A stretch of DNA of 64,000 bases, taken from the NCBI GenBank assembly GCA_018827375.1, contig JAHJYW010000045.1, positions 265,938-329,937 on the forward strand, in the 5' to 3' direction. Every line of letters starts with the position of its first letter. Position 1 is the stretch's first letter. Shown here one piece after another: positions 1-8,769 of the stretch. This stretch comes from Alphaproteobacteria bacterium (lineage in GTDB: Bacteria; Pseudomonadota; Alphaproteobacteria; Caulobacterales; Hyphomonadaceae). Made by a program: the position numbers and the translations under genes. The notes under the pieces were generated by a model. That model did no database searches, was not told where the DNA came from, and saw only the letters and a program-made list of their open reading frames with translations.

Positions 1-658
1 CGAGCCGGTGAGCGCCATCCAGGCAGATCGCACGCGCGACCATCAGGCACGAGCCGATCCAGCGCGTTCGCGGATTGGTGGTCTGGTCGAGTATTTCGGA
101 CAGATAGCGCATCTGGCGCACAAGGCATTCCATACGCTCAGGTGGGCAGCCTTCGCCAAACAGGGTCTGCGAACAGCGCATCCAGTTCCACAGTCGGTTC
201 GCCGTCGGTTCTGCGCGCCATGCAAAACCATTGAAAGTTCCAAAGGATTGAATCCAGGAATCGACAAAAGCGGCCGCACGTTCCTGTCCCGAAGGGCCTT
301 GCGAGGCCATGTCAGACAGCCAGTCAAAGCGGTGCAATCTGTCGGCGAAATGGCGGGAGGGTAGCGGAACCGACCAGGGCGGCTGCGCACGCTCAAGGAT
401 CAGTCGTTCCATACCTATGCGCCAGATATCCCGCATCAGCGCTTCTCCACGCCATGTGTCGGCTGGAATGATGTCGGGCAGGGCGTGAGCGAAGGTTTGC
501 GGAACGGGGCCCGTCAGTTTCAGGCGCTGCAGCGCACCGATTCGGGCATCTTCGCCCGCCAGACCCCTGAACCGGCGCCAAAGCGCCGCATCATCAGCGC
601 TGGAGCGCGTTCGGTCGGCCCGGAATTCGCTGTCTCCACCACCCACGGCACGGCCCAT
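1..658 (-). CDS. heparinase II/III family protein, N-terminal part (cut by window edge)
   Basis: The frame reads from an ATG at 658 leftward off the window, giving 219 N-terminal residues. The stretch HRFDWLSDM (about residues 109-117), followed by W and ANRLWNW (about 147-159), resembles the all-alpha N-terminal domain of heparinase II/III proteins, ahead of the beta-sandwich lyase domain, which is missing here. An AGG lies just upstream and the start is 11 bases after the rpe stop, so it probably shares the rpe transcript. Rpe next to a heparinase-like gene is, as I recall, common in Caulobacterales. The substrate is unknown; family members cleave acidic polysaccharides, but many of these conserved alphaproteobacterial copies are unassigned. 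Confidence 0.75.
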   Translation of the reverse strand, partial: MGRAVGGGDSEFRADRTRSSADDAALWRRFRGLAGEDARIGALQRLKLTGPVPQTFAHALPDIIPADTWRGEALMRDIWRIGMERLILERAQPPWSVPLPSRHFADRLHRFDWLSDMASQGPSGQERAAAFVDSWIQSFGTFNGFAWRAEPTANRLWNWMRCSQTLFGEGCPPERMECLVRQMRYLSEILDQTTNPRTRWIGSCLMVARAICLDGAHRL

Positions 659-669
659 CCTGCAACCTA

Positions 670-1338
670 CTATACATGAACGCTTGGTCGGAGCGCCCGA
701 ATATTGTCACCATAGGCGGAAGGTCCGCCCTTGAAAACGGCAGAACCGGCAACAATCGCAGTCACGCCCGCCGCAATCGCGCGGGGGGCCGTTTCCGGGT
801 TCACGCCGCCATCTATTTCAAGGATGATGTCACGGCCGGTCTGGTCGATCATGTGTCGCAACTGTTCCACTTTGCGCAGCTGGCTTTCGATGAAGCTCTG
901 GCCGCCAAAGCCCGGATTGACCGACATGACCAGAATAAGGTCCAGATTGTCGAGAAGGGGTTCGACGATGGATGCCGGTGTGCCGGGATTGAGCGCAACA
1001 CCCGGCCGCATGCCAGCCGCCCGAATCGCTTGCAACGTGCGGTGGACGTGCGGGCCGGCCTCGGGATGGACGGTCAGGATGTCAGCACCGGCCTTTGCGA
1101 AGGCCGAGATGAACGGGTCCACAGGCGCGATCATCAGGTGAACGTCGAACGGCTTTTTCGTATGGGGGCGCAGCATTTCGATGACCGGCGGCCCGAATGT
1201 GAGGTTTGGCACGAAGTGGCCGTCCATCACATCTATATGGATCATGTCAGCGCCGGCAGCGTCGATTGCGCGGATTTCGTCCCCGAGGCAGGCAAAGTCG
1301 GCCGAGAGAATCGATGGGGAAATTAGAACCTTACTCAT
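670..1338 (-). CDS. rpe: ribulose-phosphate 3-epimerase
   Basis: Interconverts ribulose 5-phosphate and xylulose 5-phosphate in the non-oxidative pentose phosphate pathway; cytosolic TIM barrel. The 222-residue length is standard. The N-terminus SPSILSADF and the motif HIDVMDGHFVPNLTFG (34-49) are diagnostic. The expected metal ligands are present at His34, Asp36, His67 and Asp176 (in DGGVN), and the phosphate-binding NPGFGGQ is at 141-147. The ATG at 1338 is preceded by GGGAG. The gene lies between an upstream hairpin terminator and the heparinase-like gene, with which it probably forms an operon. Confidence 0.97.
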   Translation of the reverse strand: MSKVLISPSILSADFACLGDEIRAIDAAGADMIHIDVMDGHFVPNLTFGPPVIEMLRPHTKKPFDVHLMIAPVDPFISAFAKAGADILTVHPEAGPHVHRTLQAIRAAGMRPGVALNPGTPASIVEPLLDNLDLILVMSVNPGFGGQSFIESQLRKVEQLRHMIDQTGRDIILEIDGGVNPETAPRAIAAGVTAIVAGSAVFKGGPSAYGDNIRALRPSVHV

Positions 1339-1357
1339 GTTAACTCCCTAAAAGGGA

Positions 1358-1386
1358 ACAGCCGGCCGCACAAGGCAGCCGGCTGT
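1358..1386 (-). terminator. hairpin terminator between the glycine-zipper lipoprotein gene and rpe
   Basis: A 9-bp perfect inverted repeat, ACAGCCGGC paired with GCCGGCTGT around an 11-base loop. In the minus direction it is followed by a short T-rich run (TTCCCTTTT). It lies about 46 bases past the lipoprotein stop and just upstream of the rpe ribosome site, so it likely separates the two transcripts. The tract is interrupted by CCC, so termination may be partial. Confidence 0.6.
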
Positions 1387-1432
1387 CCGGGTGGTTAAAT
1401 TTTCAGCGCCTGCCTCCTTAGAGGCACACGAC

Positions 1433-1930
1433 CTAGTAGCCGCCGCGCGGTATCAGTTTCCAGCCGTCAGCGCCGGCAATGATGTCGACCTGCGTGCCGG
1501 GGGCGATGTAGAGATCGGCGCCCTGGATGATTTCCTTCACTTCGCCATTGCTGAAGCGGACGACGTAGGCATAGCCCTGCTTGGTACCTAGGCCTTTGCC
1601 GGCCGCGTTGCCAGCGACACCGCCGAGCACTGCACCACCAATTGCGCCTGCTGTCTGGGCCTTGTCGCCGCCGCCGAGTTCAGAGCCGGCGAGACCGCCG
1701 AGGACGGCGCCTGTGGCTGTGCCGATGAGTGAGCGGTCCGGCTTGATCGTGACCGAACGCACCGAAGTGACCGTGCCCTGGTAAACAGTCGAGGCCTGGC
1801 CAACGGACTGCGTGCTCGTCGTGCCGACGCCGGGATTGTTTGCGCAGCCTGCGAGGGCAAGCGTGAGTGCGGCGAGTGCGCCAGCCATGACCTTGCCAGG
1901 AACAGCGCGGGAAGAAGTAATCGAAAACAT
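1433..1930 (-). CDS. glycine-zipper outer-membrane lipoprotein (17-kDa surface antigen-like)
   Basis: A 165-residue secreted protein. The start chosen is the ATG at 1930, preceded by AAGGAGC; the frame opens further upstream but without a ribosome site. Residues 1-29 form a lipoprotein signal ending LALAGC, with lipidated Cys29. Two glycine-rich segments follow, each GxxxG-patterned (AVLGGLAGSELGGG and GGAVLGGVAGNAAGKGLG), the glycine-zipper type that packs membrane helices. The C-terminus is a small beta-rich region. Such proteins sit in the outer membrane or periplasm and are usually structural or envelope-stress linked; the exact role is unknown. Confidence 0.85.
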   Translation of the reverse strand: MFSITSSRAVPGKVMAGALAALTLALAGCANNPGVGTTSTQSVGQASTVYQGTVTSVRSVTIKPDRSLIGTATGAVLGGLAGSELGGGDKAQTAGAIGGAVLGGVAGNAAGKGLGTKQGYAYVVRFSNGEVKEIIQGADLYIAPGTQVDIIAGADGWKLIPRGGY

Positions 1931-2115
1931 TTCAGTGCTCCTTGCACATTGAATGAAGGCTTCTTGCGGTATCTCAGCTGAATAGCAGATGAACCTGTAC
2001 AGATTATCTCGTGCCCATTCAGGGCAATTCAATGGCCGGACCTGTCCTGCAATCCTCAACTTTTGAGCATGGTTGATCGTGATTTAACCGCGGCAATACC
2101 TGTCAGAACGAGCGA

Positions 2116-3384
2116 TCAGGCCTTTTTCAGCCGGGATATGAAGAATATGTCATGGTCTGATTCACCGCCGGGACGCGTCAGCACATCTCCCGAAGCCGTG
2201 ATCGCATGTGAGAATCCGGGCACGTCGGCAGCCGTTATCGCTTCGCGATGCACGCGGCCATCGGCCAGCGCCGCCTCCACAATGTCAATTCCTTCGGCCG
2301 GAAGCGGTGTGCAGACGCAGTAGATGAGCGTCCCGTCGGGCCCCAGCATGTCGATTGCGGCATCGAGCAGGCGCGCTTGGGCCGCCGGAAAGCGGGCAAC
2401 CTCGGCCTCGCGCTTGATCCACGCGCCTTCGGGATGGCGCCGCAAAGTGCCGAGCGCCGAACAGGGCGCATCCAGCAGCACCTTCATGACCGGCGCGTCC
2501 GGGCGCCATTCGTCGGCATTGGCGGCGATGACGGTCGCCGAAAGGCCTGTTCTGGCCAGGTTTTCCTTCAGGAAGCGCAGGCGCGGCACTGAGCGGTCGA
2601 CGGCGGTAACGTGCGCGCCTGCAGCGGCAAGCTGTAGCGTCTTGCCACCCGGCGCGGCGCAGAGGTCAACGATCATCTCGTCTGGCTGCGGGTCCAGCAG
2701 GTGCGAGGGGATCATGGCGGCCAGATCCTGTACCCACCAGTCGCCGGACGCGAAACCATCCATGTCTTCGACCGAGCCCGTCGATACGGCGACGCCCCCG
2801 CCTGCCATGACGATGCCGTCAGTCTCAGCCGCGACGGCGTCTGCATCGGCCTTGGGCGTCAGGTAGAGGGTCGGTTCAGTGAGCTGGGCCTTGGCCAGTT
2901 CCTCAGCTTCGTCGGTTCCGTAAGCGGATACGAGAAGGTCTTGCAGCCAGTCCGGCCAGATCCCGAGCGGCGACATGCGCGCAAAATCAGGGCGTTCACG
3001 GTCAGCCCGGCGCAGCACGGCGTTCAGGAAGGCACCGCCAGAACGGGCTTCAGGCCATCCCTTGGCCGCCTCAACCGTTTCGCCGACGGCGGCATGGGGC
3101 GGTGTATCCATTAGCCAAAGCTGTGTCACGCCTGTGCGCAGGAGCGCCCGTATGGGCGCCGTGACGGCCGGCAGTGGACGAGACAGGAGCGGCGCGAGCG
3201 CCGTGTCGATCCAGCCGAGATGGCGCAGGGCTGTGCTGGCGATCGCGCGGGCGAAGCCGCGGTCCGAGCCTTCAAGTGTGTTGAAGACCTGGCTCGTCAG
3301 CATCGCATCGTCGAGCGTGCGGCGGCTGTCGAGGGTGAGGGTCAGCAGGTCAGCTGCCGCCCGGCGAATATCAGCTCCGGACAT
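2116..3384 (-). CDS. rsmB: RsmB-type 16S rRNA (cytosine-C5) methyltransferase
   Basis: Methylates a cytosine of 16S rRNA (C967 in E. coli) using S-adenosylmethionine. The 422-residue protein has the expected order: an N-terminal NusB-like RNA-binding domain (about 1-145) and a C-terminal Rossmann methyltransferase domain (about 235-420). The SAM-binding motif LCAAPGGKT is at 241-249. The two conserved cysteines of m5C enzymes are visible: Cys308 in DAPCSALG (motif IV) and Cys358 in CVCTPLP (motif VI, the expected nucleophile). It starts 3 bases after the htpX stop, so the two are cotranscribed. RsmB versus another NusB-fused RsmF-type enzyme cannot be settled from motifs alone. Confidence 0.93.
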   Translation of the reverse strand: MSGADIRRAAADLLTLTLDSRRTLDDAMLTSQVFNTLEGSDRGFARAIASTALRHLGWIDTALAPLLSRPLPAVTAPIRALLRTGVTQLWLMDTPPHAAVGETVEAAKGWPEARSGGAFLNAVLRRADRERPDFARMSPLGIWPDWLQDLLVSAYGTDEAEELAKAQLTEPTLYLTPKADADAVAAETDGIVMAGGGVAVSTGSVEDMDGFASGDWWVQDLAAMIPSHLLDPQPDEMIVDLCAAPGGKTLQLAAAGAHVTAVDRSVPRLRFLKENLARTGLSATVIAANADEWRPDAPVMKVLLDAPCSALGTLRRHPEGAWIKREAEVARFPAAQARLLDAAIDMLGPDGTLIYCVCTPLPAEGIDIVEAALADGRVHREAITAADVPGFSHAITASGDVLTRPGGESDHDIFFISRLKKA

Positions 3385-3387
3385 GAC

Positions 3388-4281
3388 TTAACCCCAAGGC
3401 CCGGCAGCGCGGCGCATTTCGGGGCTCACGTCTGCATTGATCTGGTCACCTGCCATGCGGCGAAGGGCGGCCACGCGGCTGGCTGTCGACGGGTGCGTCG
3501 AGAAAAGATTGTCCATGCCATGCCCGCTCAGCGGATTGGATATGTACATATGGGCCATGGCCGGGTTGCGTTCAGCCTGAACATTGACCGATGCGCGGGC
3601 GCCGCGTTCGATCTTTTCAAGTGCCGAGGCAAGCCAGAGCGGATTGCCGCAAATTTCGGCGCCCTTCGCGTCGGCTTCGTATTCCCGTGAACGGCTGATT
3701 GCCATCTGGACGAGACCGGCAGCGAGCGGCGCGATGATCATGATCGCAAGCGAGCCGATCAGGCCGGTGCGCTCACGGCCAAAGAAGAGTGCGAAATTGG
3801 CCAGCATGCCGATGGCGCCAGCGATGGTTGCGGTCACGGTCATGGTAAGTGTGTCGCGATTGCGCACATGGGCCAGTTCGTGAGCCATGACACCCGCAAC
3901 TTCCTCGCGCGTCAACATGCCGAGCAGGCCAGTTGTCGCCGCGACGGCGGCATGCGACGGGCTGCGACCGGTTGCGAAGGCGTTGGGCTGGGGTGTTTCG
4001 ATAATGTAGATGCGCGGCGCAGGCAGACCGGCGCGCTCCGCGAGCGATGCGACATCGTTGGCAAAGGTACGCAGCATCGGGCTTTTCGTGTCAGCTGTCA
4101 GCTCGCGCGCGCCCTGCATGCGCAACACGATCTTGTCGGCGTTCCAGTAGGAAAACAGGTTCATGGCAGCAGCAACCACGAAGGCGATTGCCATGCCGGT
4201 CGTTCCTGCAACGAGATAGCCGATGCCCATGAAAAGGGCGGTCAGCATGGCGAGCAGAATGAATGTTTTCGCAGTCCCCAT
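3388..4281 (-). CDS. htpX: HtpX family M48 zinc metalloprotease
   Basis: Inner-membrane endopeptidase of membrane protein quality control. Residues about 8-45 contain two hydrophobic helices. The catalytic HELAH motif is at 134-138 and the third zinc ligand lies in [10 protein letters not shown]. Two further hydrophobic helices follow the catalytic motif. The ATG at 4281 begins MGTAKTF, which matches the family's usual N-terminus; a GTG at 4299 in the same frame would add six residues and is the alternative. Cotranscribed with rsmB (3-base gap). About 297 residues, normal for the family. Confidence 0.94.
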   Translation of the reverse strand: MGTAKTFILLAMLTALFMGIGYLVAGTTGMAIAFVVAAAMNLFSYWNADKIVLRMQGARELTADTKSPMLRTFANDVASLAERAGLPAPRIYIIETPQPNAFATGRSPSHAAVAATTGLLGMLTREEVAGVMAHELAHVRNRDTLTMTVTATIAGAIGMLANFALFFGRERTGLIGSLAIMIIAPLAAGLVQMAISRSREYEADAKGAEICGNPLWLASALEKIERGARASVNVQAERNPAMAHMYISNPLSGHGMDNLFSTHPSTASRVAALRRMAGDQINADVSPEMRRAAGPWG

Positions 4282-4380
4282 GGGGGCTATAGACTCCACT
4301 ATGACGGCAGCGCGTTGTTTATGCGGACGGTACCGCTAGTTATATGGTGACCGTTAACGAATTGAGGAGTCTGCTGGCAC

Positions 4381-4605
4381 ATGGGTGAAGAAACACCAAA
4401 CACCGACTACAGTTCCGATGAGGCGGAGCGTCGCAAGACACTGAGCGCCGAAGCGCGCCGCGCGCTCGAAGAAGCCGATGCAAGGCGAGCGGCTGAAGCG
4501 GCCGATGCCGCCGCCCTTCCGGAAGATGAAAATGGCGGCCCCCGGACCATCGAGCCAACCCGCTACGGCGACTGGGAGCGCAAGGGAATCGCCTACGATT
4601 TCTAA
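4381..4605 (+). CDS. DUF1674 protein, succinate dehydrogenase assembly factor 4-like
   Basis: A 74-residue protein with a charged helical N-terminal half and a conserved tail, GGPRTIEPTRYGDWERKGIAYDF in outline (EPTRYGDWE at about 57-65), typical of DUF1674. The eukaryotic homologue SDHAF4/Sdh8 binds the free flavinylated SdhA subunit and helps it join SdhB. By analogy this protein probably acts on the succinate dehydrogenase whose sdhB and sdhA lie near the right end of this window. GAGG lies about 15 bases upstream of the ATG. Divergent from htpX. Confidence 0.88.
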   Translation: MGEETPNTDYSSDEAERRKTLSAEARRALEEADARRAAEAADAAALPEDENGGPRTIEPTRYGDWERKGIAYDF

Positions 4606-4618
4606 GGCTTGGCCGGCG

Positions 4619-5641
4619 TCAAACGATCCCGTTGTCGATCAGGCTCTGGCCACCGGCAATAATGGCTTCCTTTGCGGTGCGCGGTTGCCAGCTTAGGACG
4701 GTGCGGGCTTTCGCGTTCGAAATCTGCCGCTGGCGGCCTAGCTCCGGCAGTACCTGTTTCAGGGTTGGGTTAAATATCGCGACCAGTTTCAGAACCAAAT
4801 CCGGCATCGTGCCGCTCGGTATTTTCTTTTTGTAATCCGGGAAGGCCTCGCGCAGCACGTCTGCCACCTCGGAGAACCACATGAAGGGTTGCGAAAGCAG
4901 GAAGCGCTCGCCGGCGGCTTCCGGCAGCGTCATCGCGGTGACATGGGCGCTGGCAACATCGCGCACGTCAACTACGCCGAACCCGATGCGCGGGACGGCG
5001 GGAATCTTTCCCGACAAGGGCATGGTCAGCAATTCCAGCGAAGCAGATAGATCGGCGCTCATCACAGGGCCGAGCACAGCCGCAGGATTGATGACCGCGA
5101 GTTCAAGGCCTTTGCCTTCACCGTTTACATAGTCCCAGGCAGCGCGCTCCGCGATGGTTTTTGATCGCGTATAGGCCGTGTTGTCTTTCAGGTTGTCCGA
5201 CTTTGACCAATGCTCCTCGGTCAGCACGTCGGGTCGCGCATCACCCCAGCCATAAGCAATGGCGGCCATTGATGACGTCAGGACGACACGTTTCACACCG
5301 GCGGCTTTCGCGGCCTTGAGGACACGCAGGGCGCCTTCCTTTGCCGGGCGGATCAGGTCGTCAGGATCTTTCGGGACGCCAGCCGGGAAGGGCGATGCAA
5401 CGTGCTGGACATAGTCCATGCCTGCGACTGCTTCGGCCCACCCTGCGTCTTTCTCGAGATTGGCTGCAAAGAGCTCGATGTTGACGGGCTTGCCGGCATA
5501 TTTGCTGAGCGTCGCGTTGAGTTTCGGCGCGCTGGCGGCAGAGCGGGCGGTGCCGCGCACCTCATGGCCTGCCTCAAGCAGCTGGAGAATGACGTGCCCG
5601 GCAATGAAGCCGGTTGCGCCCGTGACGAGGACCTTGGCCAT
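4619..5641 (-). CDS. extended SDR: NAD-dependent epimerase/dehydratase or dihydroflavonol-reductase-like
   Basis: A 340-residue cytosolic oxidoreductase. The N-terminus VLVTGATGFIAGH holds the extended-SDR nucleotide motif GxxGxxG (8-14). Ser123/124, Tyr157 and Lys161 (YTRSK) form the usual catalytic group. The sequence resembles the DFR/cinnamoyl-CoA reductase-type branch (KDPDD, NPAAVLGPV, DVRDVASAH), whose bacterial members reduce aldehydes or ketones. The substrate cannot be read from sequence. AGGGAGG precedes the ATG at 5641. The stop is 13 bases from that of the convergent DUF1674 gene. Confidence 0.85.
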   Translation of the reverse strand: MAKVLVTGATGFIAGHVILQLLEAGHEVRGTARSAASAPKLNATLSKYAGKPVNIELFAANLEKDAGWAEAVAGMDYVQHVASPFPAGVPKDPDDLIRPAKEGALRVLKAAKAAGVKRVVLTSSMAAIAYGWGDARPDVLTEEHWSKSDNLKDNTAYTRSKTIAERAAWDYVNGEGKGLELAVINPAAVLGPVMSADLSASLELLTMPLSGKIPAVPRIGFGVVDVRDVASAHVTAMTLPEAAGERFLLSQPFMWFSEVADVLREAFPDYKKKIPSGTMPDLVLKLVAIFNPTLKQVLPELGRQRQISNAKARTVLSWQPRTAKEAIIAGGQSLIDNGIV

Positions 5642-5688
5642 GCGAAACCTCCCTTATTTTCATGAACGATGAACGAATTCACCAAAAT

Positions 5689-6627
5689 TCACAAGGGCGG
5701 TGCGGCGGCGCGGGCAGAAATGCTATGTTCGCGATAGGTAATGTAAAACGTCGCGGAGATGATGATTGCGGTGCCGACCCACGTCCAGGGGCCCGGCAGA
5801 AGATGGAAAAGCAGCCAGTCGACCGTGGCCGCCATGGGCAGGCGGAGATAATCGATCGGGGACAGGAAGGACGCGTCGCCAATGCTCATGCCACGAATAT
5901 ACAGATACTGACCGAGCGCGCCGCACAGGCCCATCAGGCCGATCAGGCTCCAGTCCTGCAGCGAGGGCGCGGCGGTTGGCCATTTCCAGATCGCCAAAGG
6001 CAGCAGCAGCACGGATGACAGGAGGTTCGCCCAGATAAGCAGCGTCATCGGTCTGTGAAGGCGCGACAATGACTTCACCAAGGCAATGGCCCCGGCCATG
6101 CAGAAGGCCGCGCCAAGGGCGAGGAGGGTGCCGAGGCTGAGACCGGTCTGCGGATGGGTCATGACCAGCACACCGATAAAGCCCGCCAATGTCGCCGCCC
6201 AGCGGTGCCAGCCCACCGTTTCGCGCAGGAAGATGGCGGCGATGATCGTGATGAACATGGCCCGCGAAAAGCTTATCGCGTTGAATTCGGACAAGGGCAG
6301 GCCAACCGCTTCGGAGACGGCGTAGAAGCTGAGGATGAACCCCATCGTGCCGAACACGCTGCGCAGGAAGACCATTAAGGGTTGCTGCACCCGCATGATG
6401 CCAAACCCATATCGGAAGATGACAGGCAACGTGATGAGCAGTGCGACAGCTGTACGCCAGAAGGCGAGGAAGCCCGGGTCGAATTGCGCGGATTGTATCT
6501 TCGACAGGGTCAGGAAGGCGGTAAACACCGCACCGGACGCGGCCATCCATAGCGCACCTTCCAGGTTGCGCGTGCCTTGGGGGCGGTTATCCTCAGCTGC
6601 ATCAGAGACATGCGGGCTATTTGCCAT
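5689..6627 (-). CDS. EamA/DMT family membrane transporter
   Basis: About 312 residues with roughly ten hydrophobic helices arranged as two EamA repeats, the drug/metabolite transporter fold. The first helix starts at about residue 27 (WMAASGAVFTAFLTL). The glycine-rich second-repeat segment (LGALGQYLYIRGM region, AGLAR-like position) is typical of RhtA/YdcZ-style exporters. The start used is the ATG at 6627, preceded by AAAGGG. That start codon overlaps the start codon of the divergent gene at 6626. The substrate is unknown; relatives export amino acids or metabolites. Confidence 0.85.
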   Translation of the reverse strand: MANSPHVSDAAEDNRPQGTRNLEGALWMAASGAVFTAFLTLSKIQSAQFDPGFLAFWRTAVALLITLPVIFRYGFGIMRVQQPLMVFLRSVFGTMGFILSFYAVSEAVGLPLSEFNAISFSRAMFITIIAAIFLRETVGWHRWAATLAGFIGVLVMTHPQTGLSLGTLLALGAAFCMAGAIALVKSLSRLHRPMTLLIWANLLSSVLLLPLAIWKWPTAAPSLQDWSLIGLMGLCGALGQYLYIRGMSIGDASFLSPIDYLRLPMAATVDWLLFHLLPGPWTWVGTAIIISATFYITYREHSISARAAAPPL

Positions 6628-6910
6628 GAACCCTTTTACCACTTCCGAGATCGACGAGATTGACCGCCTCTGGCGCCAGTTGCCGATCGAACACATGTGG
6701 ACCGGCTGGGCAACCGCCGGTGAGGAGCCCGAACAGGTGTGGATCTTCCGCACGCGCGCGCACTGGCGCCGCTTCCCGCTGACCAAGACAGCCAGAGGCT
6801 ATGTCCTGGCCGACGAGAAAGGGCGCCGGATGTTTCGCTCCGCGACTCTCGAAGACCTGTTGCAGGCCGTCGAGGCGATCCCGGGGCTGGCCGATACCGT
6901 TCAGGACTGA
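6626..6910 (+). CDS. uncharacterised 94-residue protein
   Basis: Small soluble protein beginning MNPFTTSEIDEIDRLW and rich in Trp and Arg in the middle (MWTGW, HWRRFPL). The C-terminal half resembles a compact alpha/beta unit (GYVLADEKGRRMFRSATLEDLLQAVEAIPGL). No signal peptide, membrane helix or motif that I recognise. Codon use matches its neighbours, and both the composition and the continuous frame argue for a real gene. The start at 6626 has no obvious ribosome site and overlaps the divergent transporter's ATG. The stop overlaps the convergent SDR gene by ten bases. Confidence 0.7.
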   Translation: MNPFTTSEIDEIDRLWRQLPIEHMWTGWATAGEEPEQVWIFRTRAHWRRFPLTKTARGYVLADEKGRRMFRSATLEDLLQAVEAIPGLADTVQD

Positions 6911-7782
6911 GCGGCCATTGCCAGGCGCATCTGCTCGGCCTGTTCCGGCGAAATGCCGAGCGCATCGAGCAGCGGGCTGGCGACTTGTTCGTTCCAGCTG
7001 TGCGGCGGCCCGACGGTCATGCCGCCATCGACCAGGAATTCGCCTCCGGTAATGAAGCTGGCAGCGTCTGAAGCCAGGAAAGCCGCCATTTCGGCAATGT
7101 CACTGCCACGGCCCACGCGGCCAATGGGTTGCATGCTGCCGCCTGCCTGCGAAACCATTTCGGCCATCTGGTCTGCCACTTCGCGCGACAGGCCCAGTGA
7201 TGCGCCGAAGATCGACGTGGCGATGAAGCCGGGAAGGATTGCATTGACGCGGATCTGGTATTTCGCGAGTTCCGCAGCCGCCAGTTTCGAGAAATGCGCG
7301 ACGCCCTTCTTGGCGACAGAATAGGTGATTGGCGCATAGCCGGCGCACACGGCGCTGATCGAGGACGTGTTGATGACCGAGCCCTTGCCACGCGCCTTCA
7401 TGTGCGGAATGGCAAACTTGGTGCCCGCGAAAACCTGCTTCAGCAACAGGTTCATGGTTGCGTCAAAGCCGTCGAGATCAAGCTCCTCGACGCTGGTAGG
7501 CGTGCCGCCATGACCAGCATTGTTCCAGAGAATGTCGAGCCCACCAAAGCCGTCGACAGCTGACTGCATCAGCGCTTCGAGCTGGTCCATGTCCGTGACG
7601 TCGCAATGGGTGAAGCGGACCTTGTCGGATCCGAAGCGCGTTTCGAGGGCTCTGCCCTTCTCGTCTTGCACGTCACCCGCAATGACCTGCGCGCCGGCTG
7701 CCACGAAGGTTTCAACCCCCGCAAGCCCGATGCCGCTGGCCGCGCCGGTGATGATGGCAACCTTGCCCTTGAGATCTGTCAT
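6901..7782 (-). CDS. classical SDR family oxidoreductase
   Basis: A 293-residue NAD(P)-dependent dehydrogenase. Cofactor motif TGAASGIG is at 12-19, NNAG at 87-90, and the catalytic Ser140/141, Tyr154 and Lys158 (YSVAK) are in place. Asp37 at the end of the second strand suggests a preference for NAD over NADP. The C-terminal tail (about 255-293, EFLVDGGMTVGPPH and beyond) is longer than in minimal SDRs. The ATG at 7782 is preceded by GGGAGGA. The substrate is unknown; similar sequences are annotated as steroid or alcohol dehydrogenases. The next gene upstream is a second, unrelated SDR in the same direction. Confidence 0.88.
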   Translation of the reverse strand: MTDLKGKVAIITGAASGIGLAGVETFVAAGAQVIAGDVQDEKGRALETRFGSDKVRFTHCDVTDMDQLEALMQSAVDGFGGLDILWNNAGHGGTPTSVEELDLDGFDATMNLLLKQVFAGTKFAIPHMKARGKGSVINTSSISAVCAGYAPITYSVAKKGVAHFSKLAAAELAKYQIRVNAILPGFIATSIFGASLGLSREVADQMAEMVSQAGGSMQPIGRVGRGSDIAEMAAFLASDAASFITGGEFLVDGGMTVGPPHSWNEQVASPLLDALGISPEQAEQMRLAMAAQS

Positions 7783-7860
7783 GTTTTTATCCTCCCGTTT
7801 TTTACAGCATGCGCGCGGCTTCCGCACCGGACGTCAAGGGAGGCGTAAAAAGTTTTGGCG

Positions 7861-8745
7861 CTAATCGGGTTTGCCGATGCCGAAGCGACTGGCAAATATG
7901 CTGTCGAGCATGCGTTTGGGCAGGCGTGTGGGGATGGTCCAGTTGGTCAGCTTGTTCGGCACAGGGGCGTAGCGCGCCTTCGGGCTGGAATCTTCCAGTG
8001 CCGTCTGCACGATCTGGCCGATCTCGACCGGCTCAAGCCCGGTGCGACCACCGCCCAGCATGACGTCCTCGAATTTTTTCAGGGATTCGGCCCAGTCGCT
8101 ATTAGCATAGGGCTGGTCATTATTGGCTTCCTCGGCCTTGTCCCAGATCGGTGTCTTGACCGAGCCGGGGCCAATGGCGATGGCATCGATCCCGTAGATC
8201 CTCAGCTCCCGCCGGAGGCTGTCGGTAAGGGCCTCCACGGCATGCTTGGTGGCCGCATAGGCGCCGAGGAAGGGGGCGGCAAGACGGCCGCCGACGCTGG
8301 TGATGTTGACGATGCGGCCGGGCGGGCCTTTGCGGTCCGGGTCTGACCCGAGCAGGGGGATGAAGGCCTGCGTGGTGCGCATCAGGCCGAAAACATTGAC
8401 CTCGAAATGGGCTTCGAACTGGTCCATTGGCTGCAGCGCGAGCGGTCCGATCTTGGCGATGCCCGCATTATTGACGAGGCCGCCGAGCCGCGCGCTGCCG
8501 AGCGAGTCCGCAACGGTCTTGACGGCGGCATCCACGCTTTCGGGTTTCATCACGTCGAGGATCAGCGGGCGCAGGTCGCCGGTTGATCCGGCTTTGAGGG
8601 CCTCGCCATCAGATTCCTTGCGCACGCCGGCGAAGACGCGCCAGCCATGCTGAGCAAGGTGCCGGGCGGTTGCGGCGCCAATGCCGGTAGAGGCGCCCGT
8701 GACGACGACGGTTCGCGGGGAATTTGGGGTCGTGTCCTGGGTCAT
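7861..8745 (-). CDS. SDR family NAD(P)-dependent oxidoreductase
   Basis: A 294-residue classical SDR. TGASTGIG is at 16-23, NNAG at 92-95, Ser150, Tyr163 and Lys167 (YAATK) complete the catalytic set, and GPGSVKTPIW follows as the usual post-catalytic loop. Arg43 after the second strand (FAGVRK) hints at NADP preference. The pattern is like retinol/17-beta-hydroxysteroid dehydrogenase type SDRs; the substrate is not predictable. It lies 78 bases upstream of the second SDR gene, same strand. Confidence 0.86.
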   Translation of the reverse strand: MTQDTTPNSPRTVVVTGASTGIGAATARHLAQHGWRVFAGVRKESDGEALKAGSTGDLRPLILDVMKPESVDAAVKTVADSLGSARLGGLVNNAGIAKIGPLALQPMDQFEAHFEVNVFGLMRTTQAFIPLLGSDPDRKGPPGRIVNITSVGGRLAAPFLGAYAATKHAVEALTDSLRRELRIYGIDAIAIGPGSVKTPIWDKAEEANNDQPYANSDWAESLKKFEDVMLGGGRTGLEPVEIGQIVQTALEDSSPKARYAPVPNKLTNWTIPTRLPKRMLDSIFASRFGIGKPD

Positions 8746-8769
8746 GTCTGGCCTTTGTTGGGTGAGTTT

